From assembly GCA_036898135.1 (NCBI GenBank), contig CM072513.1, forward strand, positions 13,769,522-13,833,521: a DNA stretch of 64,000 bases, written 5' to 3'. Shown in pieces: positions 46,648-58,750 of the stretch. Below the pieces are notes generated by a model, which was not told the DNA's origin, did not search any database, and was given only the letters and a program-made list of their open reading frames with translations. Position 1 is the stretch's first letter; each line of letters starts with the position of its first letter. The stretch is from Oncomelania hupensis (taxonomy: Eukaryota > Mollusca > Gastropoda > Littorinimorpha > Pomatiopsidae). A program made the translations under genes and the position numbers.

Positions 46648-48346
46648 TACAGAAGAACAAGAAGTCTTGGATAAATGGACAGAGTACTGCTCTGGCCTTT
46701 ACAACCACAAACCAACTGGAACCCCATTAGTTCTAGCATGTCCCCAGAACAGAGAAGAAGAAGAAACCCTCCCAATTCTCCGTGAAGAAGTTGAGGCAGC
46801 AGTGCAAGCGCAAAAGAAGGGGAAAGTCAGCGGGAGTTGACAACATACCTGCGGAATTGCTGCAAGCCGGAGGGGAAGCAATGATTGACGCCCTCACCAT
46901 TATCTGTAACAAGATCTGGCAGAGTGGGGAATGGCCTACATTATGGACCCAGTCGCTTGTCATCACTCTTTCCAAAAAGGGTAACCTTCAGTAGTGTGAA
47001 AATTAACGCCTCATCAGCCATCCCAGCAAGGTCCTCCTGAATAGGGTTACCTTCAGGATGTGAAAATTACCGCACCATTAGCCTCATCAGCCATCCCAGC
47101 AAGGTCCTCCTGAAAACAATACTCAACAGGTTCAAACCCCAAGCTGAACAAATCATAGCTGAAGAACAAGCAGGTTTCAGGGCAGGGCGAAGTACCACTG
47201 AACATATTTTCAACCTCAGAATAATCTGCGAGAAATATCTACAGCACCAACAACATCTATATCATGTGTTTGTAGACTTCAAGAAAGCGTTTGACCAGAG
47301 TCTAACATGCAGCTCTGTGGACAACCATGAGAGGGTACAAACATCAAAAGCCTGTATGACAAGGCTACCAGTGCAGTCCTCCATTACAGCGTCATCGGGA
47401 ACTGGTTCAGAACAACAATCGGTGTGCGCCAAGGATGCCTACTCTCTCCAACACTCTTCAACATCTTCCTAGAGCGCATCATGTCAGATGCCCTTGCAGA
47501 TCACGAAGGCACAGTCAGCAGAGGGGGTAGCGCGATCTCCAACCTCCGTTTTGCTGATGTTATTGATGGATTGGCTGGAGAGGAACAAGAACTTGAACAG
47601 CTGGTACAGAGGCTTGGTACCACCTCCAGAGCCTATGGAATGAAATAGATGCAGAGAAGATTACAATGATGACCAACAACACCAAAGGCATCAATATGGA
47701 CATCAATGTCCAAGGCCAATCCATCAACACAGTGCACAGCTTCAAATATTTAGGAGCCATTGTATCAGACAATGGGTCCCGACAGGAAGTCCTCTCCTAG
47801 GACCGCACAAACAACTGCTGCCCTGACAAGGTTGAAGCCCATTTGGAAAGACAGGACCATCAGTCTACATTCTAAGGTAAGGCTGCTGCGCTCCCTTGTC
47901 ATCTCCAACTTCATATACGCTTGCGAAACATGGACCCTCACAGCAGATCTCCAACGAAGAATACAAAACATGGAGATGAGGTGCTGCTACAGAAGACTTC
48001 TGGGCATTTCCTACACCCAGCACATCACCAACGACGAAGTCCGACAGACCATCACACAAGCCATTGGACAACACGATGATATGCTCACAGTGGTGAAGAA
48101 ACGGAAGCTCCGGTGGTATGGCCACGTCACCAGAGCATCAGGCCTTGCAAAAACCATCCTGCAAGGCACGGTGCAAAGAGGCAGAAGAAGGGGGAGCCAG
48201 AAAAAGAGGTGGGATGACAACATTCGAGAATGGACTGGTTTGACACTGAACGAAGCCATGAGGGTTGGTGAGAACAGAGAAAAATGGAGTACGCTGGTTA
48301 AACGATCATCTGTGGTGCCCCAACGACCTTTGAGTTACTGGATAGG
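46648..48346 (+). mobile_element. RTE-like LINE copy 7, coding part 5'-truncated
   Basis: Frames across 1.7 kb give TEEQEVLDKWTEYCSGLYNH, AEEQAGFRAGRSTTEHIFNL, FVDFKKAFDQ, RQGCLLSPTLFNIFLERIMS, LRFADVIDGLAGEEQ, HSFKYLGAIVSD and, from 47760-48350, ETWTLTADLQRRIQ, YTQHITNDEVRQTIT, RWYGHVTRASGLAKTILQG and the C-terminus. The RT active-site box FADD reads FADV, a lost Asp. A segment of about 70 bp (ggtaaccttcag ... aggtcctcctgaa) is duplicated at 46978-47114. It ends in gataggataggac, the tail. Frameshifts are frequent, so it is inactive. No target-site duplication was found. Confidence 0.92.
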
Positions 48347-48765
48347 ATAGGATAGGACTATGTAAGTATGATTATGTATGTATATAAGTATGACTATGTT
48401 TGTATGTATGTATGCCTGTATGTATGTCAGTATGACTACGTTTGTACGTAAGTATGACTATGTATGTATGTCAGTATGACTATATATGTACATGAGTATA
48501 CGTATGACTATGTATGTCAGTATGACTCTGTACATGTAAGTATGGCTCTGTATGTATGTCAGTATGACTATGTATGTCAATATGACTATATATGTATGTC
48601 AGTATGACTAGGTATGTCAGTATGACTTTGTATGTATGACAGTATGACCATGTATGTATGTATGACTGTATGTAAGTATGACTATGTAGGTTTGTGTGTA
48701 AGTTAAGCATGACTATGACTGTATGTGTAAGTAAAGCATGGCTATGACTGTATGTGTATTTTGAC
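48347..48765 (+). repeat. satellite of the 40-kb type, plus orientation, diverged
   Basis: Units such as atgtatgtcagtatgactat and atgtaagtatggctatg continue for about 400 bp with more variation than the main array. Confidence 0.88.
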
Positions 48766-48778
48766 AGAAGATCCCGGA

Positions 48779-48900
48779 GAAGGGAAGGAGGGTGAGAGGG
48801 TGATTAAAGAGAGGGTGATTGGAGAGAGGGTGATTAGCGAGAGGGTGATTAGAGAGAGGGTGATTGGAGAGAGGGGAGAGAGGGTGATTGGAAAGAGGGC
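48779..48900. repeat. gagagggtgatt minisatellite
   Basis: About seven imperfect units of gagagggtgattrgagagag, 17-22 bp. Confidence 0.9.
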
Positions 48901-49805
48901 TGAAAACAACCAACAGAAATAGACATACCCTTAATGATTAATATAATTATCAATCTTCCTTCCATTCAGCATAGGCGACACTCCACGATGCCCGCTCCCT
49001 CATCATGTTTTGAGAAAGGGTGAAGCCGTTGATCACGAGTTCCAGCTGCACTGTCACTTATGTCCTCAGTTTTTGCTGAACTCAAAACTGGACAGTCTAC
49101 AGCGATTACGGTGAATGAACGCCAAGCAGCAAGCATAGAGGAAGAAAAGGGAAATCACACGTTACAGTAGTAAATCAAGGGCACGTCCCCAAACCAACTG
49201 ACCTTTTGGACTCACTGGGAATCACAAGTTCATTGAATAAATCTTATTTTGACTTTTTAAAAAAATCCCGCGCCGTTTTTAGAATCTGTCTACACCCAGT
49301 GACCTTAGGGGCGGCAGAACATCCCATGATTTCAGTAAATCAGTCGTCAACTTGAAGAAAGTCACATGCTCCGTGTAAATCTGTCTAAAAATGAATTGAC
49401 CCTTTAAGCGTTTTTGACTTCAGGTGAACAGTAGTAGGCCAGGAGTAGACCACACATAAGGGTTCTCTTGCAAGGAATGTCATGTGGGATCAAAACCAAT
49501 TCCTCGTGCATTTTTTTCTTTCTTTTTTTTAAAAAGAAAAGATAGCATGCCATTCAAATGCATTCCCAAATACTGGGACACATAGCCAGCCCCCAAATGA
49601 ATATTTGCAAAAGTGTTAATTTTCTACAACATACGAACCGCCCAGTTACACATCCATATCTGTGTCACAGTCCTTATTATGTAGCTTTAATGAGAGAGAG
49701 AGAGAGAGAGTGAGTGCGTGTGTGGGTGTGGCTGTATTCGTGGAGTTATGAGGTGCTAAACTTGCCTTTTTATGCACAAAATGGGGCTTTTTTTGCTTGA
49801 CAATA
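48901..49805. other. unassigned sequence
   Basis: No gene recognised. A short (GA)n lies at 49692-49710. Confidence 0.4.
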
Positions 49806-49819
49806 GTATTAAGTAAGTA

Positions 49820-49875
<56 letters not shown>

Positions 49876-50235
49876 CGAGGATTTTTATAGCGCACATATC
49901 TCGGCGTACTTGGCGACTCAAGGCGCTGGCCGATACAGGATCTAACTCAAGCCGCCCGAGGCTCCAACTTGCAGCCTTTGGGCGCACCGTAATAACGCTC
50001 CAGACAACTGAGCACAATCCTGGGCAGCCAGGGATGGGGGAGAAGGACCTAGGTGCATGCTGGGTGTGTTCTTGTCACCGGCACTCACCCGTCTGGGACA
50101 TGAGCGTCACAGGATCTTTAAAGTCCGTTATGATGGAATGTATGCGACACGGACTAGACCTCGGTTTATACTCTCATCCGAAGGAGTATCCGCAAAGTAC
50201 ACACATTAATGATGAATTTCGGTTCTGTGTTTTTC
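49806..50235 (-). mobile_element. L2-type retroposon 3' end (LINE or SINE)
   Basis: On the minus strand: gagtataaaccgaggtctag, then ccctggctgcccaggattgt, cttgagttagatcctgtatc, gccaagtacgccgagatatg, gcgctataaaaatcctcg and a (ATA)n tail (49819-49875). The tail form and long non-coding body fit a LINE 3' untranslated region or a SINE that uses it. It shares the 19-bp core of the 1545-2118 minisatellite. Confidence 0.72.
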
Positions 50236-50239
50236 TTTA

Positions 50240-50640
50240 TATAAGGGAAAAAGTGTGTTTTCAACCCAAAAAAGTTAAATTTAGATAGACGGACCGTCCG
50301 AATGACTGACTACTGGATAATCGGACTGATGTTGAAGGATGGCTTATGATCTAAGTGCCTCTATACCAAAACGCAGCAAAGTCGCTGTAACCACATTTGA
50401 TATTTTGAGCAAAAGGTGTTAAGCAACAAAATGACTTCATTTAACTTGACCTTTGCGGTAGAGGGTAGAGAAATATGATGGGATGGAAGGCAAGCCGGTA
50501 ACCTAGGCAATGTTCCTGTGAAGTTTGGTCAAAATCCGTTCAGTAGGTCTGGAAATATGGCTTCCAGCGGATCGACCGACCACCAGACAGACTGACATTT
50601 GGTTCGTCCTGAATCTAGGTTATTTCAAAATATTTCCAGA
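50240..50640 (+). repeat. dispersed repeat family, copy at 50 kb
   Basis: Shares motifs in the same order with 56200-56880: aagtgtgttttcaacccaaa, gagcaaaaggtgttaagcaa, then cttgacctttgcggta, then cggtaacctaggcaat, ggtcaaaatccgttcagtag, and atggcttccagcggatcgac. No frame with a domain; class unknown. Confidence 0.75.
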
Positions 50641-51146
50641 TTTGCAAAAAGAAGAAGAAAAAGAAGAAGAAAAAGAAGAAGGGGAAAAAGAGCATGAAGC
50701 AACTAGAAAGTGCTCCAACCTAGAGGTCATCGAGTGTAACAGCTTTTACAAGTTGTGGAACGTGGATCGGAAATAATACATACACAACGTCTACAGATCT
50801 CGGTTTGCACGTTTCAAGAGCAAGAAATGTGCTGTCTTTACTACAACACTCGATTGGTCTCAAAGTACCGTTTGACATTTACCGAACAATCAATACTATA
50901 TACAGGTAACAGAAATGATAGTAAGTATTGCTGTTAAACCAGTAAGTTACGACTGAAGTGTTTCGTCTTTCTCAAGACGCCGGATCAGTCGTTCAGTCAG
51001 GATCAAATTCACGCTGTCCAGAATGCACACTACCTACAAGCCTGTGTGCTTTGCAACGAACTTGACCAATAGGTCACCTCGACCAACCTATACTTGCGGT
51101 TATTTTAATTTGAGTTTTCCTCTGGATGTTACTGTGGCCGAAATGA
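50641..51146. other. unassigned sequence
   Basis: No gene. A GAAGAAAAA-rich purine stretch at 50648-50692. Confidence 0.4.
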
Positions 51147-51942
<796 letters not shown>

Positions 51943-52569
51943 GTGCGGCTCAGGCATCACATCAGACAGCAAATATCCAACGGTGTGTGTTTTGTAGGTG
52001 TGTAGGTGTGTGTGAGCGTGCATGCCTTTGTTCTGATGTCCATGGTCTCTTCCTACAGGCTGACTAATGCACAAATTAAATATTAACATCAAGGTCATCT
52101 CCATGGAGCTCTATCGGTGTGGATGTGACCTGTCGACTTGTGAACCGTTTTTTTTTTTTTTTAGAACGAAACACTTGAGGTTTGAACTGGGTTGGTGCAA
52201 ATACTGGCGCTAAGACGTGTGCGGACAGGGCTGGCGGGGGAGGTTTGTATGTTGATATATCCTACATGTTACACCGTTTGTTGAAGACAGTTTAAAGTTG
52301 ATGGTGAAGCTATTTACTGCCCCGTACCAGACGACTTGTGGTTGTGGGTTGATTCGGTGTATGACCTTGGGGCAGAGCGTTTCCTGTAAGACCTCTTGAA
52401 CGAGATAACGCGGTTTAGCCGAGTGCAGCTCCTATCTCAAATCACATGAGTCCACTCACACTTCAGCCCTGGTTTATGAGCCATCACATGACGCCATGTA
52501 CTGCATTGTGGGCCACTCGGCTTTATTTTAAGAAAGCAAATGGAAAAGGTATAATAATAGGCCACTATG
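51943..52569. other. unassigned sequence
   Basis: No gene or known repeat. A run of T lies at 52149-52164. Confidence 0.4.
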
Positions 52570-54209
52570 TGAAAGCAGGCAGAGTACTGCTCTGACCTTT
52601 ACAACCACACACCAAACGGAGACCCATCAGTTCTAGCATGTCCTGAGAACAAAGAAGAAGAAGAAGAAATCCTCCCAATTCTCCGGGAAGAAGTTGAGAC
52701 AGCACTGCAATCGCTGAAGAAGGGAAAGTCAGCGGGAGTGAACAGCATACCCGCCGAACTGCTTCAAGCAGGAGGAGAAGCAATAATTAACGCACTCACC
52801 ATTATCTGTAACAAAATCTGCCAGAGTGGGGAGTGGCCTACACCATGGACCAAGTCGCTTGTCATCACTCTTCCCAAAAAAAAGGTAACCTTCAGGAATG
52901 AGAAAATTACAGCACCATCAGCCTCATCAGCCATCCTAGCAAGGTCCTCCTGAAAATAATACTCAACAGGTTGAAACTCCAAGCTGAACAAATCATAGCT
53001 GAAGAACAAGCAGGATTTAGGGCAAGGCGAAGTACCACTGACCAGATTTTTTTTCATCCTCAGAATAATCTGCGAAAAATACTTACAGCACCAACAACAT
53101 CTATATCATGTGTTCGTAGGCTTCAAAAAGGCGTTTGACCGAGTCTGGCATGCAGCTCTTTGGGTAACCATGAGAGTGTACAACATCAGCTCTAAAATTA
53201 TTTAAGTCATCAAAAGCCTGTATGACAAGGCTACCAGTGCAGTCCTTCACAACAGCGCCATCGGAAACTGGTTCAGAACAACAATCGGTGTGCGTCAGGG
53301 ATGCCTACTCTCTCCAACACTCTTCAACATCTTCCTAGAGCGCATCATGTCAGATGCCCTTGCTGATCACGAAGGCGTAGTCAGCATAGGGGGAAGAGCA
53401 ATCTCCAATCTTCGTTTTGCGGATGACATTGATGGATTGGCTGGAGAGGAATAAGAACTTGAACAGCTGGTACAGAGGCTTGAAACCACCTCCAGAGCCT
53501 ATGGAATAAAATAAGTGCAGAGAGGATCAAAATGATGACCAACAACACGAATGGCATCAACACTGACATCAAAATCCAAGGCCAATCCATCAACACAGTG
53601 CATAGCTTCAAATATTTAGGAGCCATTGTATCAGACAATGGGTCCCGACAGGAAGTCCTCAACAGGATCGCACAAACAAGGTTGGAGCCCATTTGGAAAG
53701 ACAGGACCATCAGTCTATATTCCAAGGTAAGACTGCTGCTCTCTCTTGTCATCTCCATCTTACTATATGCTTGCGAAACATGGACCCTCACAGCAGATCT
53801 ACAATGAAGAATACAAAGCATGGAGATGAGGTGCTGCAGAAGACTTCTGTGCATTTCCTATACCCAACACATCACCAACGACGAAGTCCGAAAGACCATC
53901 ACACAAGCCATTGGACAACACGATGACCTGCTCACAGTGGTGAAGAAACGGAAACTCCGATGATATGGCCACGTCACCATATCATCAGGTCTTGCAAAGA
54001 CCATCCTGCAAGGCACAGTGCAAGGAGGTAGAAGAAGAGGGATACCAAAAAAGAGCTTGGAGGACAACATTCGAGAATGGACTGGTTTGACACTGAGCGA
54101 AACAATCAGGGTTGCTGAGGACAGGGAAAGATGGAGTATGCTGGTTAAACGATCATCTGTGGTGCCCCTACGAACTCCGAGTTACGGCATAGGATAGGAT
54201 CTGAAAGCA
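52570..54209 (+). mobile_element. RTE-like LINE copy 8, 1.6 kb
   Basis: Body 52578-54201 with the 8-bp duplication tgaaagca at 52570-52577 and 54202-54209. Frames give EYCSDLYNHTPNGDPSVLA at the start, then AEEQAGFRARRSTTDQIF, KKAFDRVWHAALW, RQGCLLSPTLFNIFLERIMS, LRFADDIDGLAGEE (intact FADD active site), HSFKYLGAIVSDNGSRQEVL, ETWTLTADL and the C-terminal HVTISSGLAKTILQG region. Stops (for example after LAGEE, and tgatatgg where relatives have tggtatgg in RWYGH) and frameshifts inactivate it. The tail is ggcataggataggat. The 5' part, including any endonuclease, was not inserted. Confidence 0.93.
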
Positions 54210-54500
54210 ACAAGATTATTAAAATGGGCTATGACAATGTTTAAAATGGGTTATGACAATGTTTAAAATGGGCTATGACAATGTTTAAAATGGGTTATGA
54301 CAATGTTTAAAATGGGCTAGCGCTATGACGATGTTTAAAATGGGTTATGATAATGTTTAAAATGGGCTATTGCATGTCAAGGATAGGATCTGAAAGCAAC
54401 ACAATTATTAAAATGGGTTATGACAATGTTTAAAATGGCCTATGACGATATTTAAAATGCGCTTTAATACTGTTTAAAATGGGCTATGATCATGTTTAGA
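54192..54500. repeat. 22-bp minisatellite
   Basis: About 13 imperfect units of aaaatgggctatgacaatgt plus tt. The segment aggataggatctgaaagcaac plus attattaaaatggg occurs at the RTE boundary (54190-54225) and again at 54382-54415, so part of the RTE tail was duplicated into the array. Confidence 0.9.
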
Positions 54501-54570
54501 AACAGCACAAATAGTTTTGTTTAGAAAATGCTAAAACCCAATGACCTTTACCTTTGAGAAAGTATATATA

Positions 54571-54781
54571 CCAATGATGTAACATACATAGCAGTAGTTA
54601 CAGTATCAACAAAGTACAAATACCAATGATGTAACATATATAGCAGTAGTTACAGTATCCACAAAGTACAAATAACCATGATCTAACGTACTTAGCAGTA
54701 GTTAAAGTAACCATAAAGTACAAATACCCATGATCTAACGTACTTAGCAGTGGTTAAAGTAACCACAAAGTACATATACCC
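54571..54781. repeat. 52-bp minisatellite, split by RTE copy 9
   Basis: About four units of 52 bp containing accaatgatgtaacatacat, agcagtagttacagtatc and aaagtacaaat. The array resumes at 56122-56182 after the RTE insertion. Confidence 0.9.
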
Positions 54782-56133
54782 TATGCTATCATATCTTGTC
54801 CCGTAACTCGGAGGTCGTAGGGGCACCACAGATGATCGTTTAACCAGCATACTCCATCTTTCTCTGTCCTCAGCGGGCCCTGATGGCTTTGCTCAGTGTC
54901 AAACCAGTCCATTCTCGAATGTTGTCCTCCCACCTCTTTTTCGGTCTCCCTATTCTTCTACCTCCTTGCACTGTGCCTTGCAGAATGGTCTTTTCAAGGC
55001 CTGATGATCTGGTGACGTGGCCATACCATCGGAGTTTCCGTTTCTTCACCACTGTGAGTAGGTCATTGTGTTGTCCAATGGCTTGTGTGATAGTCTGTCG
55101 GACTTCGTCGTTGGTGATATGTTGGGTATAGGAAATGCCCAGAAGTCTTCTGTAGGACCTCATCTCCATGCTTCGTATTCTTTGTTGTAGATCTGCTGTG
55201 AGGGTCAATGCTTCGCAAGCATATAGGGAGATGACAAGGGAGCGCAGCAGTCTTACTTTGGAATGTAGACTGATGGTCCTGTCTTTCCATAATATGGGCT
55301 TCAACCTTGTCAGGGCAACAGTTGTTTGTGCGATCATTGAGAGGACTTCGGCAGAAATATACATGTTGTATGCCAATGAAGTGTATGACACGATGAATGC
55401 ATGTGTGACCGTGCAAGAAAGGATGTATTTCATTGTCGCCATGCCACACCAAAATCCTTGTAACGTTTTTACTTGGTGAATAATTATTCTTATCTTATTT
55501 TATCTTATCTGTCGGGACCCATTGTCTGATACAATGGCTCCTAAATATTTGAAGCTATACACTGTGTTGAGGGATTGGCCTTGGACTTTGATGTCCGTGT
55601 TGATGCCATTGGTGTTGTTGGTCATCAGTTTGGTCTTCTCTGCACTTATTCCCATTTCATAAGCTCTGGAGGTGGTGTCAAGCCTCTGTACCAGCTGTTC
55701 AAGTTCTTGTTCCTCTCCAGCCAATCCATCAATGTCATCCGCAAAACGAAGATTGGAGATTGCTCTACCCCCTATGCTGACTGTGCCTTCGTGATCTGCA
55801 AGGGCATCTGACATGATGCGCTCTAGGAAGATGTTGAAGAGTGTTGGAGAGAGTAGGCATCCTTGACGCACACCGATTGTTGTTCTGAACCAGTTCCCGA
55901 TGACGCTGTTATGGAGGACTGCACTGGTAGCCTTCTCATACAGGCTTTTGATGACTTCAATAATTTTAGGGCTGATGTTGTACACTTTCATTGTTGCCCA
56001 TAGAGCTGCATGCCAGATTCGGTCAAACGCCTTCTTGAAGTCTATAAACACATGATATAGATGTTGTTGGTGCTGTATGTATTTCTCACAGATTATTCTG
56101 AGGTTGAAAATCTGTTCAGTGGTACATATACCC
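54770..56133 (-). mobile_element. RTE-like LINE copy 9, 1.3 kb
   Basis: Body 54782-56121, flanked by the 12-bp duplication gtacatataccc at 54770-54781 and 56122-56133. The minus-strand translation from 56135 gives TEQIFNLRIICEKYIQHQQ, DFKKAFDRIWHAALWATM, GVRQGCLLSPTLFNIFLE, LRFADDIDGLAGEEQELEQL (intact FADD), AEKTKLMTNNTNGIN and YSFKYLGAIVSDNGSRQ. After a 160-bp insertion (55348-55508) it continues from 55350 down to the C-terminus (RKLRWYGHVTRSSGLEKTIL, RWEDNIREWTGLTLS). This is the best-preserved RT domain of the family in the window. Confidence 0.94.
55348..55508. mobile_element. 160-bp insertion in RTE copy 9
   Basis: RTE sequence runs to gagaggactt and resumes at ctgtcgggacccattg, which are adjacent in copy 5. 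The insert ends with a simple tail (cttatcttattttatcttat), as a short retroposon would. No Pol III boxes and no unambiguous duplication were found. Confidence 0.7.
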
Positions 56134-56890
56134 ATGATGTAACATACTTAGCAGTGGTTGCAGTATCCACAAAGTACAATTGATCAATTTCGCCGGGTCC
56201 ACTTATTGTTGAGATACGGCAGAAAGTGTGTTTGGAACCCAAAAAAGTGAAATTGGGAGCAACGGGTGGACCGAATGAGCGACAACCACACTGCTACTGA
56301 CCGTATGGCCCATAATTGCGAGTACCTATAATTAAGCTCTTTGGCTGTAGACCAAAACTCAACTAAATCGCTTCAGCCGTTGTTGAGATATTGAGCAAAA
56401 CGTGTTTAGCAACAAGATGACTCCGGTGACCTTGACCTTTACGGTAAAGTAAATAAGGAGGGCGCGGGAGGCAGGCCACTAACCTAGGTAATATCCCATG
56501 AAGTTGGGCCACTAACCTAGGTAATATCCCATGAAGTTGGGCCACTAACCTAGGTAATATCCCATGAAGTTGGGCCACTAACCTAGGTAATATCCCATGA
56601 AGTTGGGCCACTAACCTAGGTAATATCCCATGAAGTTGGGCCACTAACCTAGGTAATATCCCATGAAGTTGGGCCACTAACCTAGGTAATATCCCATGAA
56701 GTTGGGCCAGTAACCTAGGTAATATCCCATGAAGTTGGGCCACTAACCTAGGTAATATCCCATGAAGTTGGGCCACTAACCTAGGTAATATCCCATGAAG
56801 TTGGGCCATTATCTGGTGATTGGTTGTTGAGATATGGCTTCCAACAGACCGACATTTGGCTCGTTCTCAGTTCCCCACACTTTTTCAAAA
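56134..56890. repeat. dispersed repeat family, copy at 56 kb, after minisatellite end
   Basis: 56134-56182 is the end of the 52-bp array. From about 56200 the sequence follows the copy at 50240: agtgtgtttggaacccaaaa, gagcaaaacgtgtttagcaa, cttgacctttacggtaaa, then the 33-bp array, then atggcttccaacagaccgac. Confidence 0.78.
56478..56808. repeat. 33-bp minisatellite, 10 units
   Basis: Ten nearly perfect units containing gggccactaacctaggtaat and atcccatgaagtt. The unit occurs once in the related repeat at 50495 and 14990, so the array is a local expansion within a dispersed repeat. 33 is a multiple of 3, so the minus-strand frame encoding an 11-residue repeat stays open by chance. Confidence 0.95.
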
Positions 56891-57062
56891 CCTATCCTAT
56901 CCTATCCTATCCTGTCCCGTAACCCGAAGGTCGTAGGGGCACCACAGATGATCGTTTAACCAGCATACTCCATCTTTCTCTGTCCTCAGCAGCCCTGATG
57001 GCTTCGCTCAGTGTCAAACCAGTCCATTCTCGAATGTTGTCCTCCCACCTCTTTTTCAAAAC
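56881..57062 (-). mobile_element. RTE-like LINE, 5'-truncated copy 10
   Basis: Body 56892-57051, minus strand, starting with the tatcc tail and ending at ctcccacctc. It is flanked by tttttcaaaac at 56881-56891 and 57052-57062. About 160 bp of the 3' coding end (REWTGLTLSEAIRAAEDRE). Confidence 0.93.
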
Positions 57063-57159
57063 AGTATACAAAAAAAAACAGACAACAGCCAAGCTGCTGG
57101 GATCGTGTTTAATCCGCTTAGAGAGGTTTTGGTGATGACGTTGTGAGACTAGACGAGCA

Positions 57160-57240
57160 GTCTCTCTCTCTCTCTCTCTCTCACTCTATCGCTCTCGCTC
57201 CCTCTCTCTCTCTCTCCCTCTCTTTCTCCCTCTCTCTCTT

Positions 57241-57315
<75 letters not shown>

Positions 57316-57420
57316 TTCTCTTTCTTTTTTTTTCTCTCTCTTTCACCCTCCCTCTCTCTCACTCACTCTCTCCCTCTCTCTCTCTCCCTCACTCTCTCAC
57401 TCACTCAATCACTCACTGTC
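57160..57420. repeat. CT-rich microsatellite
   Basis: CT, CTTT and CCCT units. Frames across it are repeat translations. Confidence 0.95.
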
Positions 57421-57742
57421 GTCTCCTGTGTTCCTTACGATACCGATTTCCGTCCCAGTTAGGACAGAGGCGATCCGGTGACACCTAAAAATAACTGGAA
57501 TGTGTGGTGTCGGGTTGTGTAAGTTTCACGTGCCGTTTGTTAGTTCCCCAGCAATAAAGTTATGGGAACTATTGTTTTTGGCTCTGTCCGTCCGTCCGGT
57601 GCCCGTTTAGCGGAGGTGATGTATGCGCACTTTTGTCTGAAACTAATGGACGAATTTCTGTAAAACGTAATATTTAGTTAAGAAATAGTGAGCACTACCA
57701 GATGACAAAAAGTATGCGTATCGGATGACGTCATCATGGTGA
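57421..57742. other. unassigned sequence
   Basis: No gene or recognised repeat in about 320 bp. Confidence 0.4.
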
Positions 57743-57744
57743 TA

Positions 57745-58592
57745 CAGTAAAACCTCCGTTTTACGACCTTTAAATTGCCATTAAAACGGGGTCTTAAATT
57801 GGAGGAGTCTTAAAAAGGAGGTAGGACATTTTCGAAAAGACTTTTAAAAGACATTTAGAAAATTAATTAAGTAAAATAAATACATGTACAAAAAGTACAC
57901 ATACCATTAAGTATAGGGAACATCTACCATCTTTCAGAAATATGGGTTAAACTCTGTCTCACAACCAATACAGTCAATATCTTCCTGTTCCTCATTATTT
58001 ACAAAATAAAAAATCAATGTTGGTATGATAGTTGTTTAAAAGTGTATGTAAGTGCTCAGTGCATGTTTGGAGTTATAACTATTTATAAGATAACCTCATT
58101 AATATTGTTGTAATTATTTTTTATTGAATCATTGAATAGTTTGGTGGTTTTTTTTGTTTGTTTGTTTCTTTCTTTTTTAAAAGAAAGCGGTTATTTCTGT
58201 TTGTTTGCATGATCCCCCCCACCCGTGCATGTTCTCTTAGTATGTCACTTCGAACACCAGACATGGTTTCGGCAAGATCTGACAGGCCCTTGCTCAGGGC
58301 AAATCTGGTCAGCTCCTTAAAGTATTTCAAGCTGTTTTAATGCATCGTCTGCTGTCAAAAGTTGTAAACGAAACTGTTTTTTTCAAGCGCACAAATATAG
58401 TATTGCTTTGGAATCTGAACTTTTTAGATGCTAGGTCGTAAAATTTAATTATTTGAAGGTCGCAAGTCGCGTTTTTGGAGGTAGTCGTTTAAGAAAGGTC
58501 GTTTATATAGTACAAACCATCGGTGAATTATTTTCCGGTCGTATGTTGGAGGACGTCGTTTAAGAGAGGGTCTCAAAACGGAGGTTTTACTG
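57745..58592. mobile_element. pogo/Tigger-like non-autonomous DNA transposon
   Basis: 848 bp with inverted ends of 24 bp, two mismatches: cagtaaaacctccgttttac at 57745 and, on the complement of 58592, cagtaaaacctccgttttga. TA is present on both sides (57743-57744 and 58593-58594), the target site of Tc1/mariner/pogo transposons. A minus-strand 69-codon frame (58121-58330) includes LTRFALSKGLSDLAETMSG, possibly the end of a pogo-type transposase; this is a weak reading. No catalytic domain is present. Confidence 0.85.
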
Positions 58593-58750
58593 TATCATAT
58601 TTTTCTTTCTAATCCTATTTTCCCCCAAACTTCTGAAGGGATTAGGTTCAAGTTTGGTATGTTCTTAGACTCTACCTCTAAGGTTAAACCTAGCTTACGC
58701 AAATCGATTGATGTAGTCAGCATGACCTCATTTTTTACCAGATTAATTTA
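58593..58750. other. unassigned sequence
   Basis: Short AT-rich spacer. Confidence 0.4.

Noticed and set aside
50525..50776. Charged frame with EEEKEEEKEEG repeats
   Set aside because: It is a short GAA-rich tract inside and beside a dispersed repeat; no other coding evidence.
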